Below, piece by piece: positions 1-5,920 of a DNA stretch of 6,365 nucleotides. Made by a program: the position numbers and the translations under genes. The DNA is from Gammaproteobacteria bacterium (GTDB lineage: Bacteria; Pseudomonadota; Gammaproteobacteria; Pseudomonadales; Cellvibrionaceae): contig JAGKWY010000157.1 of assembly GCA_021151625.1 (NCBI GenBank), forward strand, positions 1 through 6,365, written 5' to 3'. Under the pieces are notes generated by a model. The model saw nothing but the letters and a program-made list of their open reading frames with translations, searched no databases and was not told where the DNA came from. The first letter of the stretch is position 1. Each line of letters starts with the position of its first letter.

Positions 1-149
1 GGTAAATTCAAGCGGGGCGGTTACGTCAGGCGACTATAACTGGTAGAGTTCCCCGGCACATTAACATTCGTTTACAGATGCGGGATGGTACCACAGCTTT
101 TTTATCATCCCTTTGTATTTCTGATTTTTCCAGCAGTAAGGATTTGATT
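1..149. other. Non-coding leader upstream of rph
   Basis: I see no gene here. An open frame runs into rph from an ATG at 78, but its first 24 residues do not look like the RNase PH N-terminus and the true start is at 150. On the minus strand, ATGs at 67 and 61 give only about a dozen codons before a stop, so the start of a divergent gene (yicC is the usual neighbour in enterics) is not inside the window. A lone -10-like TATAAC lies at 35-40 with no good -35 before it. A ribosome-binding site TAAGGA at 137-142 serves rph. Confidence 0.6.
82..111 (+). other. Hairpin in the rph leader
   Basis: GGGATGGTA (82-90) pairs with TATCATCCC (103-111), giving nine pairs including one G-U, around a 12-nt loop that ends in a T-run. 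A T-rich stretch (TTTGTATTT) follows directly. It could be a weak terminator or attenuator, or simply leader structure. The T-run inside the loop and the interrupted T-tract make a strong intrinsic terminator doubtful. Confidence 0.35.
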
Positions 150-869
150 ATGCAACGTCCCAGCGGCCGCAACCCCGACCAATTACGCCCCATCCGCATT
201 ACTCGCCACTACACCAAGCACGCCGAAGGTTCGGTGCTGGTGGAATTTGGCGATACCAAAGTCATCTGTACCGCCAGTGTGGTTAACAATGTTCCGCCCT
301 TCCTGCGCGGACAAGGGCAGGGCTGGCTGACCGCTGAATACGGCATGCTGCCACGTTCCACCGGTACCCGTATGGATCGCGAAGCGGCGCGTGGCAAGCA
401 GCAGGGGCGCACGGTGGAAATCCAGCGTTTGATTGGCCGTTCACTGCGCGCGGCAGTTGATCTTACCGCGTTGGGCGAGAACACCATACATATTGATTGT
501 GACGTTATTCAAGCCGACGGCGGCACCCGCACAGCCTCCATTACCGGTGCCTGGGTGGCTCTGGCGGATGCGATTAATTTCCTTAAAGCCCAGGGCAAGG
601 TTACTGGTGAACCGCTCAAGCGCGCTATTGCTTCTATCTCGGTGGGAATTTACCAGGGCGTCCCTGTGCTGGATCTGGATTACCCGGAAGATTCATCGGC
701 CGATACTGATATGAACGTAGTCATGGGCGATGACGGCGGCATTATCGAAATCCAGGGCACCGCCGAAGCCGAACCTTTCACCGAGGCCGAATTTGCGGCG
801 ATGTTGGGGCTGGCTAAAAAAGGGATTGCGCAATTGAATGAATTGCAGAAGCAGGCGTTGGCTGGGTAA
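150..869 (+). CDS. rph: Ribonuclease PH
   Basis: RNase PH is a phosphate-dependent 3'-to-5' exoribonuclease that trims tRNA precursors in the cytoplasm and works as a hexamer. The 239-residue product has the family's usual length. It opens with MQRPSGR and DQLRPIRITRHYTKHAEGS, which is typical of gammaproteobacterial RNase PH. GRT (86-88, with the phosphate-site arginine R87), GGTRTASITG (124-133) and the acidic stretch DLDYPEDSSADTD (175-187, with the presumed metal aspartates D181 and D187) are all present. The start at 150 is chosen because TAAGGA sits 7 nt upstream; the in-frame ATG at 78 would add a non-conserved extension. It converges on metF. No frameshift or missing key residue is seen, so this is not the inactive K-12-type rph. 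Confidence 0.97.
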   Translation: MQRPSGRNPDQLRPIRITRHYTKHAEGSVLVEFGDTKVICTASVVNNVPPFLRGQGQGWLTAEYGMLPRSTGTRMDREAARGKQQGRTVEIQRLIGRSLRAAVDLTALGENTIHIDCDVIQADGGTRTASITGAWVALADAINFLKAQGKVTGEPLKRAIASISVGIYQGVPVLDLDYPEDSSADTDMNVVMGDDGGIIEIQGTAEAEPFTEAEFAAMLGLAKKGIAQLNELQKQALAG

Positions 870-894
870 ATAAGGTAACGAAATGCGGGGCGAA

Positions 895-973
895 GTCGGA
901 AGTCGCTGCGCTCTTCCAACCTACGTAAACGATATTTATCTGTAGGTTGGACGAGCCGAAGGTGACTTCCGAC
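895..973. repeat. REP doublet 1 (rph-metF spacer)
   Basis: Two inverted arms lie at 895-924 and 942-973. Read from its GTAG end, each arm is GTAGGTTGG, then a variable middle containing an AGCG- or AGCC-like loop, then CTTCCGAC or TTCCGAC. The first arm (reverse strand) folds on itself with GTTGGAAG against CTTCCGAC. The GTAG ends face inward, towards the 17-nt A/T-rich gap. This is the plan of a REP doublet (BIME/REPIN). It fills most of the 126-bp spacer between convergent rph and metF and may act as a bidirectional transcript end, although no T-run follows. Confidence 0.7.
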
Positions 974-995
974 GATTTCGATTTCAAAGGGGATA

Positions 996-1844
996 TTACT
1001 CCACCGGCACCAAGCCCAAATTACGCACGATTTGTGCGGTAGGGTCGGTTTGGTTCATGGTGTAGAAGTGCAAGCCGGGGGCTTCGTTTTCGAGCAGGGT
1101 TTCGCAGAGCTCGGTGACCAGCTCTACGCCGAATGCTTTCAGGCTGGCTTCATCGTCGCCATAATTTTCCAGCGCTTTGCGCAACCAGCGCGGAATTTCT
1201 GCGCCGCAGGCGTCGGAGAAGCGCGTTAAATTTCTGTAGTTGATGATGGGCATTATACCTGGGTAAATCGGCTGGGTGATGCCCGCCTTTTGGCATTGGT
1301 CGATAAAGAAAAAATACGCATCCGGATTAAAGAAGTACTGCGTAATTGCGCTATTTGCGCCCGCATCAAATTTGCCTTTCAAATAGCGCACGTCGTCGCT
1401 GTAGTTTTTGGCTTGCGGATGAATTTCCGGATAGGCCGCTACTTCCAATTGGAAGTGCTCACCAAAATGCTTGCGGATAAAAGCAACAAGTTCATTGGCG
1501 TAGACTAATTGAGAGCCGCCACCCATGCCGGATGGCATATCGCCCCGCAATGCAACAATGCGATCTACACCGGCGTCTTTGTACTCCTGAATTAATGCTT
1601 TGATCGTCTCATCATCGTCACCACCAAATGACAAGTGTGGCGCGGTGCTAATGCCATCTTGTACAAATTGCGTAACCAGGCCTTTGGTGTTATCGCGAGT
1701 GGAGCCACCTGCGCCGTAAGTGACGGAAAAAAAATCCGGATTAAAAAAATTTAATTCGTTGCGAACATTAATCAGCTTGGCTTTTCCTTCCGGGGTTTTG
1801 GTTGGGAAGAATTCAAAGCTCAGGCGCAGTTGTGAGTCTGTCAT
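996..1844 (-). CDS. metF: 5,10-methylenetetrahydrofolate reductase
   Basis: MetF is a cytoplasmic FAD-containing (beta/alpha)8 barrel that reduces 5,10-methylene-THF to 5-methyl-THF, the methyl donor for methionine synthase. The 282-residue product is close to the usual length of about 290. Visible family motifs are SFEFFPTKT (9-17; E11 matches the catalytic glutamate of E. coli MetF), VTYGAGGSTRDNT (41-53), ALRGDMPSG (98-106; D102 matches the flavin-site aspartate), AAYPEIHP (136-143) and AITQYFFN (166-173). The start at 1844 was chosen over an in-frame ATG at 1889 because the protein begins there in the family and the upstream codons lie inside a REP arm. The ribosome-binding site is weak (AGAG). 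It is the last gene of the sahR-metK-ahcY-metF unit, 175 nt after ahcY. Confidence 0.96.
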   Translation of the reverse strand: MTDSQLRLSFEFFPTKTPEGKAKLINVRNELNFFNPDFFSVTYGAGGSTRDNTKGLVTQFVQDGISTAPHLSFGGDDDETIKALIQEYKDAGVDRIVALRGDMPSGMGGGSQLVYANELVAFIRKHFGEHFQLEVAAYPEIHPQAKNYSDDVRYLKGKFDAGANSAITQYFFNPDAYFFFIDQCQKAGITQPIYPGIMPIINYRNLTRFSDACGAEIPRWLRKALENYGDDEASLKAFGVELVTELCETLLENEAPGLHFYTMNQTDPTAQIVRNLGLVPVE

Positions 1845-1856
1845 AATATTGCTCTG

Positions 1857-2014
1857 GTAGGTTGGGGTGAGGAACGAACCCCAACGCAATTAACGAGAAT
1901 AAATAATTTTTACGCGCAGATGCTTATTCGTTTGCTTGAATAAACATGAGCGCAAATTGCGAGTTTGTCATGTTGGGGTTCGTTCCTCAGCCTGCGCGGC
2001 CCGCCCCAACCTAC
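1857..2014. repeat. REP doublet 2, nested palindrome (ahcY-metF spacer)
   Basis: The arms at 1857-1885 and 1972-2014 point their GTAG ends outward. The first is GTAG, stem GTTGGGGT, loop GAGGAACGA, stem ACCCCAAC. The reverse complement of the second is identical except for 14 extra bases (1990-2003). GCAATT (1886-1891), next to arm 1, can pair with AATTGC (1955-1960), and a further hairpin lies in between. The element fills the spacer from 5 nt past the ahcY stop to 12 nt before the metF start, so it lies inside the presumed operon mRNA and may modulate metF expression. Confidence 0.75.
1905..1958 (-). other. Long hairpin inside REP doublet 2
   Basis: ATGCTTATTC (1920-1929) faces GAATAAACAT (1938-1947) across an 8-nt loop. 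The single mismatch becomes a G-U pair in the minus-strand transcript. After a 2-by-2 internal loop, GCGC (1914-1917) pairs with GCGC (1950-1953), and AATTT (1905-1909) can pair with AAATT (1954-1958). This folds the centre of the REP doublet into one rod between ahcY and metF. No run of U follows on the minus strand, so RNA processing or mRNA stabilisation is more likely than termination. The role is inference. Confidence 0.45.
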
Positions 2015-2019
2015 ATCAA

Positions 2020-3408
2020 TTAATACTTGTAAGAGTCCGGCTTAAACGGACCTTCCACTTCCACACCGATATACTCAGCTTGATGGGTAGTGAGTTTGGT
2101 GATCACACCGCCAAAACCTTCCACCATATCCCGTGCAACTTCTTCGTCGAGTTTCTTCGGCAGTACGCGTACATAAATGTGTTCGGCTTTTTGTTCGGCG
2201 GGCAGGTTGGCAAATTTGCGCTCGTACAAATAAATCTGTGCAAGAACCTGATTGGCGAAAGAGCCATCCATAATGCGCGATGGGTGACCAGTCGCGTTGC
2301 CCAGGTTTACCAAGCGGCCTTCAGACAAAATAATCAAATGATTGTTAGTGGCTTTATCGCGATACACTTTGTGTACTTGCGGTTTAACTTCTTCCCACTC
2401 CCAATTTTTGCGCATGAACGCGGTATCAATTTCGCTATCGAAGTGACCGATGTTACACACCACCGCGCCATTCTTTAATGCGCGCAGCATGGAGGAGTCG
2501 CACACATTGACGTTACCGGTGGTGGTAACTACCAAATCAGTGGTGCCCAGTACAATGTGATTGATGTCTTCAAATTTGCCGGTGTTGATACCGTTGTTGT
2601 ACGGCGATACCACTTCAAAGCCATCCATACAGGCTTGCATTGCACAGATAGGATCAATCTCGGTGACTTTAACAATCATTCCTTCCTGACGCAGTGAAGC
2701 GGCAGAACCTTTACCCACATCGCCGTAACCAATGACCAGTGCTTTTTTACCAGCGAGTAAGTGGTCGGTGCCGCGTTTGATTGCATCGTTCAAGCTGTGA
2801 CGACAACCGTATTTGTTGTCGTTTTTACTTTTGGTTACTGCATCGTTTACGTTGATCGCAGGAACTTTCAAGGTGCCTTTTTTCAGCATCTCTACCAGAC
2901 GGTGTACACCAGTGGTGGTTTCTTCCGAAATACCGTGGATTATGTCGAGCATGTGCGGATATTTCTCGTGCACGATTTGGGTTACATCCCCGCCATCGTC
3001 GAGAATCATATTCGCATTCCAGACTTTGCCATCTTTGTTGATGGTTTGCTCGATACACCACCAGAATTCTTCTTCGGTTTCGCCTTTCCAGGCAAATACG
3101 GGAATACCAGCCGCGGCGATAGCGGCTGCAGCGTGATCCTGCGTGGAGAAAATATTGCACGATGACCAGCGCACTTCTGCACCGAGATCCACCAGGGTTT
3201 CAATCAACACGGCGGTCTGGATAGTCATGTGGATACAGCCGATAATTTTTGCATCGGCCAGTGGCTTGCTGCTTTTGTATTTGCGACGTAGCGCCATCAG
3301 CGCCGGCATTTCACCTTCAGCGATTTCAATTTCTTTGCGGCCCCAGTGGGCATCTTTTGCAAATTCTTCCGGGGTTCTGGCGGCAACTTTATAGTCGGTG
3401 AAGCTCAT
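2020..3408 (-). CDS. ahcY: S-adenosylhomocysteine hydrolase
   Basis: AhcY hydrolyses S-adenosylhomocysteine to homocysteine and adenosine using bound NAD+, relieving SAH inhibition of methyltransferases. The 462-residue length is that of the long bacterial form. Visible motifs are GCIHMTIQTAVLIETL (57-72; H60), LDDGGD (136-141), SEETTTGVHRL (161-171), VTKSKNDNKYGCRHSL (191-206; K193, D197 and C202 match active-site residues), the NAD-binding GYGDVGKG (227-234), and C-terminal FKPDSYKY, whose lysine and tyrosine reach the cofactor of the neighbouring subunit. AGGAAT (complement of 3414-3419) is 5 nt upstream of the start. It lies 49 nt after metK, almost certainly on the same transcript. That spacer is too short to hold the SAH riboswitch found before some ahcY genes. 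Confidence 0.98.
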   Translation of the reverse strand: MSFTDYKVAARTPEEFAKDAHWGRKEIEIAEGEMPALMALRRKYKSSKPLADAKIIGCIHMTIQTAVLIETLVDLGAEVRWSSCNIFSTQDHAAAAIAAAGIPVFAWKGETEEEFWWCIEQTINKDGKVWNANMILDDGGDVTQIVHEKYPHMLDIIHGISEETTTGVHRLVEMLKKGTLKVPAINVNDAVTKSKNDNKYGCRHSLNDAIKRGTDHLLAGKKALVIGYGDVGKGSAASLRQEGMIVKVTEIDPICAMQACMDGFEVVSPYNNGINTGKFEDINHIVLGTTDLVVTTTGNVNVCDSSMLRALKNGAVVCNIGHFDSEIDTAFMRKNWEWEEVKPQVHKVYRDKATNNHLIILSEGRLVNLGNATGHPSRIMDGSFANQVLAQIYLYERKFANLPAEQKAEHIYVRVLPKKLDEEVARDMVEGFGGVITKLTTHQAEYIGVEVEGPFKPDSYKY

Positions 3409-3457
3409 AAGTAATTCCTGTGTGGTTTTCCACTGGTGTGAATTTAAAAATAATTTC

Positions 3458-4663
3458 TTACAGGTATTTTTTCAGCGTCTCGACTTTATCGGTACGCTCC
3501 CAAGTAAAGGCAGTAAAGGTTTTTGATTTCTTCTCGCCATTTTCGGTGTATTGGTAAGTGTGTTCAAACGGTTCGCGACCAAAGTGGCCGTAAGAAGCCG
3601 TTAATTGATACATCGGGTGCAGCAAGTCGAGCTGTTTTTGAATCGCGTAAGGGCGCAAATCAAATTCTTTGCGCACAACGTTCGCTAACTCTTTATCGTT
3701 TAATTTTCCGGTGCCAAAACTATTCACAGAAATAGAGGTGGGTTCTGCTACACCAATGGCGTAACTCACTTGAATTTCACAGCGATCAGCGAGGCCTGCC
3801 GCCACAATATTTTTCGCTACATAACGGCCCATGTACGCCGCAGAACGGTCAACTTTTGATGGGTCTTTACCAGAGAAGGCACCGCCACCATGACGTGCCA
3901 TACCGCCGTAGGTATCTACAATAATTTTGCGACCGGTTAAGCCACAGTCACCTACTGGACCACCAATCACAAAGTTGCCGGTCGGGTTAATGTGATACAG
4001 GGTACCTTCATGCAACCACTCTTTTGGCAATACTGGCTTAATAATATTTTCCAGTACCGCTTCGCGTAGATCTTCCAGGCTGATGCTTGGGCTGTGTTGA
4101 GTTGATAAAACCACAGCATCAATTTTTGGCGTTGCACCTTCCCAGTTGATGGTCACTTGTGATTTTGCATCGGGGCGCAACCAGGGCAAGGTGCCGTTGC
4201 GGCGCAATTCCGATTGGCGTTTACACAACAAATGTGCGTAGTACACAGGTGCTGGCATCAGGTTGGGGGTTTCATTGGTGGCATAGCCAAACATTAAACC
4301 CTGGTCGCCTGCGCCTTGGTCTTCAGGTTTTGCGCGATCAACACCTTGGTTAATATCCACCGATTGTTTACCAATCGCGTTTAATACTGCACAGGTGGCA
4401 CCATCAAAACCTACATCAGAGCTGTTATAGCCGATACCGGTAATTACATCGCGTACTATGTCTTCAAGGTCGACGTAACAGGAGGTGGTCAGTTCGCCGG
4501 CGATGACTGCCATACCGGTTTTTACCAAGGTTTCTACCGCAACGCGGGCGTGTGGATCGCGCGCTAAAATTGCATCGAGCACGGCATCAGAAATCTGATC
4601 GGCCATTTTGTCGGGGTGACCTTCAGATACTGACTCAGATGTAAAGACGGAATATTCGGACAT
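3458..4663 (-). CDS. metK: S-adenosylmethionine synthetase
   Basis: MetK makes S-adenosylmethionine from methionine and ATP, releasing phosphate and pyrophosphate. The product is 401 residues (E. coli MetK is 383-384). It starts MSEYSVFTSESVSEGHPDKMA, with the ATP-site GHPDK at 15-19, the first family signature GAGDQGLMFGYA at 117-128, and the second, GGGAFSGKDPSKVDRSAAY, at 259-277 with the glycine-rich nucleotide loop. The ATG at 4663 is preferred because AAGGAA lies 8 nt upstream; an in-frame GTG at 4678 would overlap that site and add five unconserved residues. It follows sahR by 137 nt, a spacer largely taken up by REP doublet 3, and precedes ahcY by 49 nt. No separate promoter for metK is convincing. 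Confidence 0.98.
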   Translation of the reverse strand: MSEYSVFTSESVSEGHPDKMADQISDAVLDAILARDPHARVAVETLVKTGMAVIAGELTTSCYVDLEDIVRDVITGIGYNSSDVGFDGATCAVLNAIGKQSVDINQGVDRAKPEDQGAGDQGLMFGYATNETPNLMPAPVYYAHLLCKRQSELRRNGTLPWLRPDAKSQVTINWEGATPKIDAVVLSTQHSPSISLEDLREAVLENIIKPVLPKEWLHEGTLYHINPTGNFVIGGPVGDCGLTGRKIIVDTYGGMARHGGGAFSGKDPSKVDRSAAYMGRYVAKNIVAAGLADRCEIQVSYAIGVAEPTSISVNSFGTGKLNDKELANVVRKEFDLRPYAIQKQLDLLHPMYQLTASYGHFGREPFEHTYQYTENGEKKSKTFTAFTWERTDKVETLKKYL

Positions 4664-4702
4664 AGTTTTTTCCTTCACATAATATCGAAAATAAGAAATC
4701 TG

Positions 4703-4789
4703 GTAGCCCGTATGGAGTGAAACGTAATACGGGGTTGTTATTCACGGTCATCATAGTTCCCGTATTTCGTTGCACTCCATACGGGCTAC
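4703..4789. repeat. REP doublet 3 (sahR-metK spacer)
   Basis: Two 31-bp arms, 4703-4733 and 4759-4789, are inverted copies with two mismatches, separated by 25 bp. Each arm starts GTAG at its outer end and folds on itself: CCCGTAT pairs with ATACGGG around a 13-nt loop (GGAGTGAAACGTA in the first arm). The GTAG tetranucleotide plus imperfect hairpin, in an outward-facing pair, is the classical REP doublet plan. It lies between sahR and metK on the same transcript, where such hairpins can slow 3' exonucleases or cause partial termination and so set unequal expression of regulator and enzyme. Confidence 0.8.
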
Positions 4790-4800
4790 GTAATTTAATT

Positions 4801-5826
4801 CTAAAAATTCGTTGGTTTAAAAAATTGCCGCAACTGGATTTGAAAACCGTTGCGCAGTGCAAAATAAACACTCTGGCCTTCTTCCAGCCTGGCTGCCTTG
4901 GCCCAGCGCGAAAAGTCCTGCGGGTCAAAGCCTTGCCATAAATCGCCACAGGCCTCGCGCGCCCAATCCTGTTCGTGGCGACACAAATCGCAAATCAGTA
5001 AGGCACCGCCCGGAGCGAGTGCATTGCTTAAGTCGTGAAAAATATCGGCGGGCGATGGCGTGTGGTGCAGCACCATATTTACCAAAATGCAATCGGCCAA
5101 TACTTTGTTGGCCGGCAAACTTTGGGTGTCGCCGTGAATAAATTCGATATTGCGCAGATTATTTTCACGCGCGAAACTTTTTGCTTTGTCGAGCATGTTG
5201 GCAGCGTTATCCAGCGCAATAACCTGATTAAATTGCTGCGCCAACACGGCTAAAAATTCGCCTTCGCCGGGGCCGACTTCCAATGCGAGTTTTTTATCGC
5301 GCAGCGCAGTATTGTTTAATAATTGCGTCATCTGCTCGGCGTATACCGGGTAGCTGGCGATCAAATCCTGTTGCGCACGAAATTTATCCGCGTTCTCGCT
5401 AAAAAATTGTTGTGCGGCCTGGCTGCGTTCCTGCTGCAGTTCGATAATCGGCGCGCGCAAGTGTTCGGCGATGGGAAGCAGGTCCAGGCTCGCAAATAAT
5501 TGTTGTTGCAGCGCGGCGAAGGGGTGGTCCGGCGCTAAATAGGCGCGGCGATAAAAGATCGAATTAGCTTCGCGGCGCGAACTCAACAAGCCGGCATTGG
5601 CCAACACCTTTAAATGGTGGCTCATGCCCGATTGCTTGATCGAAAAAATCCGACATAACTCCAGCACCCCGTAGGAGTCCTGGCTGAGCACGCGCAAAAT
5701 CTCCAGCCGCAGAGGGTCACCCGCCGCCTTGAGCAGGTTGGCGAGGGGACTGAGCGGCGTTTCCAGCTCAACCATATCGGTCAGCACTGGCAGCTCGTCG
5801 GGGTTATTGGACAGGGATTGGTTCAT
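4801..5826 (-). CDS. sahR: ArsR-family regulator fused to a methyltransferase domain (SahR-type)
   Basis: A 341-residue two-domain protein. Residues 25-95 form an ArsR-type winged helix (LLKAAGDPLRLEILRVL, recognition region IKQSGMSHHLKVLANAGLL, wing near SRREANSIFYRRA). Residues 145-341 form a class I SAM-dependent methyltransferase fold with motif I LEVGPGEGEFL (182-192), an acidic residue ending strand 2 (D206 in VIALDNA), GDTQSLP (232-238), LHHTPSPADIF and PGGALLICDL. The metal-binding CxC of ArsR/SmtB sensors is missing: the helix reads LELCRIF with one cysteine. This architecture beside metK and ahcY matches SahR, an ArsR-family repressor of SAM-cycle genes reported to sense SAH. Whether the second domain is an enzyme or only a ligand pocket cannot be read here. 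The ribosome-binding site is poor (AAAGA abutting the ATG); the alternative start at 5775 has none. Confidence 0.85.
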   Translation of the reverse strand: MNQSLSNNPDELPVLTDMVELETPLSPLANLLKAAGDPLRLEILRVLSQDSYGVLELCRIFSIKQSGMSHHLKVLANAGLLSSRREANSIFYRRAYLAPDHPFAALQQQLFASLDLLPIAEHLRAPIIELQQERSQAAQQFFSENADKFRAQQDLIASYPVYAEQMTQLLNNTALRDKKLALEVGPGEGEFLAVLAQQFNQVIALDNAANMLDKAKSFARENNLRNIEFIHGDTQSLPANKVLADCILVNMVLHHTPSPADIFHDLSNALAPGGALLICDLCRHEQDWAREACGDLWQGFDPQDFSRWAKAARLEEGQSVYFALRNGFQIQLRQFFKPTNF

Positions 5827-5856
5827 TCTTTGATCGATCAGCGGAAATTGCTGTGC

Positions 5857-5885
5857 AGTCTAGCAGTCGGAAAAACCTATATCAA
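5857..5885 (-). promoter_or_regulatory. Predicted promoter of sahR-metK-ahcY-metF
   Basis: On the minus strand, TTGATA (complement of 5880-5885) and TAGACT (complement of 5857-5862) are separated by 17 nt, matching sigma-70 spacing. The -35 element is within one arm of the 34-bp palindrome. Transcription would start near 5850, about 24 nt before the sahR start. A bound repressor would block the -35, giving autoregulation and control of the whole unit. Confidence 0.6.
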
Positions 5886-5905
5886 AATATTTTGATATAG
5901 GTTTT
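5872..5905. promoter_or_regulatory. Perfect 34-bp palindromic operator, probable SahR site
   Basis: The two halves (5872-5888 and 5889-5905) are exact reverse complements. The core reads TATCAAAATATTTTGATA and the outer ends AAAACC and GGTTTT. ArsR-family dimers bind AT-rich palindromes with ATCAA/TTGAT-type half sites, and this one lies 46 nt upstream of the regulator's own start. Assigning it to SahR is inference from position and form; I have not matched it to a published motif. A 10-bp palindrome, TGATCGATCA (5831-5840), near the start codon shares the TGAT/ATCA ends and may be a minor second site or chance. Confidence 0.75.
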
Positions 5906-5920
5906 AGGCTTTTTTGTACT
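5892..5920 (+). promoter_or_regulatory. Predicted promoter of tkt, overlapping the operator
   Basis: TTGATA (5892-5897), 17 nt, then TGTACT (5915-5920) on the plus strand mirrors the minus-strand promoter. The -35 is the other arm of the palindrome. Transcription would start near 5927 and give tkt a 5' leader of about 300 nt. The -10 matches only four of six consensus positions, and a closer tkt promoter cannot be excluded. Confidence 0.45.

Noticed and set aside
35..40. TATAAC as the -10 of an rph promoter
   Set aside because: No acceptable -35 at 16-18 nt upstream, so it is not listed as a promoter.
78..149. N-terminal extension of rph from the ATG at 78
   Set aside because: The added residues do not resemble the family N-terminus, and a good ribosome-binding site precedes the ATG at 150.
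1936..2478. 180-codon plus-strand open frame over the ahcY 3' end
   Set aside because: It is antisense to the conserved ahcY coding region and runs through a REP arm; composition is that of a shadow frame.
3409..3457. SAH riboswitch upstream of ahcY
   Set aside because: The spacer is 49 nt, too short for that fold, and contains only a four-pair GTGG/CCAC hairpin and the ribosome-binding site.
4664..4702. Separate metK promoter with -10 TATTAT (complement of 4679-4684)
   Set aside because: No -35 at a suitable distance, and the start point would fall in or next to the ribosome-binding site.
5872..5916. Palindrome plus the T-run at 5909-5915 as an intrinsic terminator
   Set aside because: No gene reads into it from the left on the plus strand, its stem is AT-rich, and its position and symmetry fit an operator better.
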